Positions 22,389 through 25,272 of a stretch of 25,272 nt of DNA are shown here, in pieces. The DNA comes from a virus. A model generated the notes under the pieces. It ran no database searches and was not told the DNA's origin. It worked only from the letters and a program-made list of their open reading frames with translations. The stretch is taken from positions 1 to 25,272 of the IMG/VR virus record IMGVR_UViG_3300023198_001155; one strand, written 5' to 3'. A program made the translations under genes and the position numbers. Each line of letters begins with the position of its first letter. The first letter of the stretch is position 1.

Positions 22389-22712
22389 ATGACAATTCCT
22401 TGCAGTCAAGAACAAAAAATAAAAGATATGTCCAGAGAAATTGGCGAATTAAATAAAGCGGTATTCAAGGGCAATGGAAAAGATAGCATCGTTGTTATGA
22501 TTACGCAGACCAGGGATTCCCAGATAAACCAAGGAAGGAATGTCGATATTCTTAATCAGAATGTTGCTGAACTTCTTAAATTTCAAAATAGGGCTGAAGC
22601 CAGTGAGGAAATAAAAAAAATGGTAAAGCTGAGTAAACGATGGGCAATGGGTCTTGCCATTGGAGCTATCATCAGTATTACTTGTGCATTAATAATTGTA
22701 ATAGCAACATAA
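22389..22712 (+). CDS. Holin/XhlA-like membrane protein
   Basis: A 107-residue protein. I start at ATG 22389 (MTIPCSQEQKIKDMSREIGE); an upstream in-frame ATG would overlap the preceding gene. Residues about 10-80 are a charged coiled coil (DILNQNVAELLKFQNRAEAS), followed by one C-terminal membrane helix (WAMGLAIGAIISITCALIIV). This topology is that of XhlA-like proteins that work with holins and lie next to endolysins. It directly precedes an amidase, the usual order of a lysis pair. It probably perforates or depolarises the inner membrane, or supports another holin. With only one membrane segment it could be an accessory rather than the pore former. Confidence 0.7.
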   Translation: MTIPCSQEQKIKDMSREIGELNKAVFKGNGKDSIVVMITQTRDSQINQGRNVDILNQNVAELLKFQNRAEASEEIKKMVKLSKRWAMGLAIGAIISITCALIIVIAT

Positions 22713-22714
22713 TT

Positions 22715-23323
22715 ATGGCAGAATTAAAAGCACTTTGCGGGCATTGCGCGGATACTAATCCGAATTTTGTATTAACCAAGGATCACCTTGATCAGTGGCA
22801 CATGGGCCCCCGGGATCTCCGTGACGCTCAGGGAAAGAAAACCGGAGAAGTTCGGTACAAAGGGGTAAATTATCCTACTCGCATGGCACTCCCTCATCAC
22901 TATCTCGGCATGCGTCCCATTCAGGAACTTTATGGCAGAGGTTGGGACCGGCTCGGGTACAGTGATATGATTAAACGCAACGGAACCATCGAAAACCTTA
23001 CTGCGTACAATCAAGACGACTGGGTAGATCCGAAAGAAATGACCTGGGGAGCAACAGGTACAAATAGCTGGACACGGCACTTTGTACTTGAAGGTGGCCG
23101 TAATGAAGAGAACGAATCCAGGCTCTTCCAGTTTCATGAGATCTTTACTGATGCACAATTTACTGCCATGGTTGGCTATATTAATCAGTTTCTAAAAGAT
23201 CATCCAGGAGATAAGATTGCAGGACACTATATGTTTTCCAGCAAAACTTGTCCTAACTTTACAATGGAAGATTTCTTTAACTTGGCGGGCATTGATTTAA
23301 AACATCTTTATAAACAAATATAA
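22715..23323 (+). CDS. Endolysin: N-acetylmuramoyl-L-alanine amidase (T7-lysozyme type)
   Basis: A 202-residue Amidase_2-family enzyme that cuts the bond between N-acetylmuramic acid and L-alanine in peptidoglycan at lysis. Zinc ligands fit T7 lysozyme: His10 in CGHCADT, His171 in AGHYMF and Cys179 in KTCPNF, the last two eight residues apart as in T7 (122 and 130). Lys177 takes the place of T7 Lys128, and GYSDMIKRNGTIE aligns with the usual GYHFxIxxDGTI, keeping its Tyr. No signal peptide, so export would depend on the upstream holin-like protein. Start: ATG 22715, 2 bases after the holin stop; the longer upstream frame is shadow. Length is typical, slightly longer than T7 lysozyme. Confidence 0.9.
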   Translation: MAELKALCGHCADTNPNFVLTKDHLDQWHMGPRDLRDAQGKKTGEVRYKGVNYPTRMALPHHYLGMRPIQELYGRGWDRLGYSDMIKRNGTIENLTAYNQDDWVDPKEMTWGATGTNSWTRHFVLEGGRNEENESRLFQFHEIFTDAQFTAMVGYINQFLKDHPGDKIAGHYMFSSKTCPNFTMEDFFNLAGIDLKHLYKQI

Positions 23324-23333
23324 ATCAGAAATC

Positions 23334-23720
23334 ATGAAAAAAATAATTATTTTACTATGCATCGCAGCTGTAGGATTACTTTCTATGGCAGCAAATCGCC
23401 AGAATACAAGTTCTGGTCATGCTTATGCTTTTGTTGACACTGATCCTGCTGCGGCTGGATTTTGGACAGCTTCGGTAAATGTCAAAAGAGAAACATCCAG
23501 GAACAATGTCAAAGATGTTTATTTTTCTTACAGAGGCACCGGATCCATAGTTACACTTCAGTTTAAATGTACAGGTGATGCTGACTGGAGCGATTATGCT
23601 ACATACACGACTGTCACAAGGGTAGTGATTGGCGATAGTGGTGATGGTGTTCTATGGCGAGCTGGAGTAAAAGATGCAGATTATTCAAGTGGGAATACAA
23701 CCTTTGGATTTGACTGGTAA
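23334..23720 (+). CDS. Secreted protein with Sec signal peptide (128 aa)
   Basis: A 128-residue protein with a clear Sec signal peptide: basic start MKKIII, hydrophobic core LLCIAAVGLLSMA and likely cleavage near AA-N at about residue 21. The mature part is beta-rich (HAYAFVDTDPAAAGFWTASV; GSIVTLQFKCTGDADWSDYA) and ends FGFDW; it resembles a small sugar- or surface-binding sandwich domain. Phage proteins with signal peptides are uncommon: they may act in the periplasm or on the surface of the infected cell, or be virion proteins assembled after export. It overlaps the next gene by one base through the repeated GACTGGTAATG junction. Function unknown. Confidence 0.7.
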   Translation: MKKIIILLCIAAVGLLSMAANRQNTSSGHAYAFVDTDPAAAGFWTASVNVKRETSRNNVKDVYFSYRGTGSIVTLQFKCTGDADWSDYATYTTVTRVVIGDSGDGVLWRAGVKDADYSSGNTTFGFDW

Positions 23721-25272
23721 TGAGAAAACTACTGTTCATATTATTGTTGTTGCCACAACTGGCATTTAGTCAGGTAGTTCAACCTGTGGTTAGAAATGTA
23801 GTTCTGGAAACGATCTATCCTCTTACTGGAAGGACTCTTACTCCATATGAGAGGATTTATAATGCCTTTCCTGTAAAACCAACTGAGCCTAAAAGAACAT
23901 ATCAGGAAAATATGATTAATTCTCTTGATGCTTCCGGTTATCTTGATAGGATGTCTGGACTATGGGTATATAATCAGGGAGATTCGGCAACAGCATTATT
24001 TGATTGGAAAAGACTTGATTCAATTTCTGTTGCCAGTAATGTAACCTTCCATGCTGATTCAGGATTTAAAGGTAATGCTGGATCAAGTGGTTATGTAGAT
24101 GCACTATTTAATCCTCATTATAATGATTCAACATATTTTAATAGGCTTAGCGGTTCAATATCTGCCTATGTTATTACCAATGAAAAGGAAGATCATACAT
24201 TTCTATTTGGAAATTCCAGTGGAGGAACACCAGCTAATCCTGCTTATGGACTTATAGTTCGTACAGATGGCTTTCAAGGGAAGTATTCAAATATCAATTC
24301 TCTTTATACTGAAAGTTCAACAGGAGGAAGATATATAGGGTATTGGTCTGTAAATAGATCAGATACTTTAAGTATGCAGCAGTATTACAATGGGATGATT
24401 CAAGATTCAGATGTGGATAAACCGGGACCAAGTAGTCATAATGATGGTTCGATGCACTTTTTCCGCAATGCATCAACAGGGCTGAATCAAAACTCAGACA
24501 TAATTGCTCTGGCGTGGATAGGAGATTCGCTTACTGAAATAGAACAGGGTGAGGTATATGATATATTCTGGACTTATCTTAATAATTGTAATATCGCTGA
24601 TTCCTGGTCTAACAATACAATCATGCGTAATGATTTTGATGGAGTAGGTTATGATGAATGGGCAAATTGGACAGAATCAGGAGCAGTAGATGAAGATTAT
24701 ACCACACCTATATTACAGGGAACTCATTCCTTGTATATACCTGATGGTGCAAATAGTTACAGATATTTTCCTTTTCATGGTGATACTACCAGAATCTTTT
24801 TCAGGATGTTTCTTAATGATGCATCTCCCTCTTCAAACATCAATCCGATGTTTCAGTTACAGAATGTATCAACTACATTACTTGACTTGAGACTATATAC
24901 TACAGGGAGGATACTCCTTGCTTGTGGAGGCCAAACAAATTACGGAGCAACAGTATTGTCTGATGATACAGAATATTTTGTGTGGATAGAATATATTAAA
25001 GGAAGTGGCTCTGATGCCATAGGGAGAATGTGGATAAGCGAAACATCCACAAAGCCGGGTATTGTAGAGTGCGAAGTAACTACAGGGAATAGCACACTTA
25101 AATCAAATAGATTAAGGTACTATGCTGCTTATGGAACGAATCTTTTACTCGATGAACTAACCGTATATACGGACTCGGTTGCAATTACAGAATATAGTGA
25201 GTCTGCATATTATGTTTCTAATAGTGGTAATGATCTAAACGCTGGACACAATCCTGACGCTCCTTGGGCAAC
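23720..25272 (+). CDS. Spike-like protein with signal peptide, LamG-like and beta-helix parts (3' truncated)
   Basis: The frame is open from ATG 23720 to the right edge (517 codons seen). The N-terminus MRKLLFILLLLPQLAFSQ is a Sec signal peptide with the FSQ ending common in Bacteroidota. Two beta-sandwich regions follow, each with concanavalin/LamG-like features: about residues 95-270 (GYVDALFNPHYNDSTYFNRL, IGYWSVNRSDTLSM) and about 310-490 (FDGVGYDEWANWTESG, LLLDELTVYTD). At the edge begins AYYVSNSGNDLNAGHNPDAP, then WA, the typical opening of a right-handed beta-helix (pectate-lyase-like) domain. It is probably a glycan-binding or depolymerising spike or a secreted enzyme. The stop codon lies beyond the window. 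Domain calls are from pattern. Confidence 0.75.
   Translation, partial: MRKLLFILLLLPQLAFSQVVQPVVRNVVLETIYPLTGRTLTPYERIYNAFPVKPTEPKRTYQENMINSLDASGYLDRMSGLWVYNQGDSATALFDWKRLDSISVASNVTFHADSGFKGNAGSSGYVDALFNPHYNDSTYFNRLSGSISAYVITNEKEDHTFLFGNSSGGTPANPAYGLIVRTDGFQGKYSNINSLYTESSTGGRYIGYWSVNRSDTLSMQQYYNGMIQDSDVDKPGPSSHNDGSMHFFRNASTGLNQNSDIIALAWIGDSLTEIEQGEVYDIFWTYLNNCNIADSWSNNTIMRNDFDGVGYDEWANWTESGAVDEDYTTPILQGTHSLYIPDGANSYRYFPFHGDTTRIFFRMFLNDASPSSNINPMFQLQNVSTTLLDLRLYTTGRILLACGGQTNYGATVLSDDTEYFVWIEYIKGSGSDAIGRMWISETSTKPGIVECEVTTGNSTLKSNRLRYYAAYGTNLLLDELTVYTDSVAITEYSESAYYVSNSGNDLNAGHNPDAPWA

Overview
The window is part of the genome of a tailed bacteriophage (Caudoviricetes). It carries a DNA-packaging and capsid cluster (terminase, portal, scaffold, major capsid protein), a series of virion and receptor-binding-type genes, and a lysis pair. 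Every supported gene is on the + strand and the genes are tightly packed; there is no gene-free stretch longer than 300 bases. The host is most likely a member of Bacteroidota. Most starts sit behind A/T-rich leaders without a Shine-Dalgarno sequence, several intergenic sites resemble the Bacteroidota -7 promoter element TAnnTTTG, and the last gene has a signal peptide ending in the FSQ typical of that phylum. Gene order and the look of TerL, portal and capsid proteins are compatible with a crAss-like or related large Bacteroidota phage, but sequence reading alone cannot prove that.

Layout. (1) 1-2814: small accessory genes. They include a Cys-rich fragment cut by the left edge, a short membrane protein, a tRNA-like RNA element, several unknown proteins, a protein whose C-terminal half is a Tad2 (DUF2829) anti-Thoeris domain, and a winged-helix-like protein. 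(2) 2860-5186: an acidic low-complexity coiled-coil protein closed by a terminator, then a phage protein with an acidic -DDW tail and a RecB/Cas4-type PD-(D/E)XK nuclease, which look like a DNA recombination or processing pair. (3) 5186-13112: candidate small terminase, large terminase, portal, Gly/Glu/Asp-rich scaffold and major capsid protein, closed by a strong terminator. (4) 13191-16155: capsid-associated protein, head-tail adaptor candidate and a beta-rich structural protein, closed by a terminator with a UUCG tetraloop. (5) 16209-22384: small and large virion proteins of tail-fibre or decoration type. (6) 22389-23323: XhlA/holin-like membrane protein and T7-lysozyme-type amidase. (7) 23334-25272: two genes with Sec signal peptides; the second is a spike-like protein that runs off the right edge as a beta-helix domain begins.

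Neighbouring genes are often joined by one-base stop/start overlaps (TAATG or TGATG), suggesting translational coupling in a genome that does not use Shine-Dalgarno sites. The most unusual observations are a strong excess of the palindrome GGATCC across the window, the tRNA-like element, the Tad2 fusion, an identical GACTGGTAATG junction at three gene boundaries, a codon-usage break inside a structural gene, and signal peptides on genes next to the lysis cassette.
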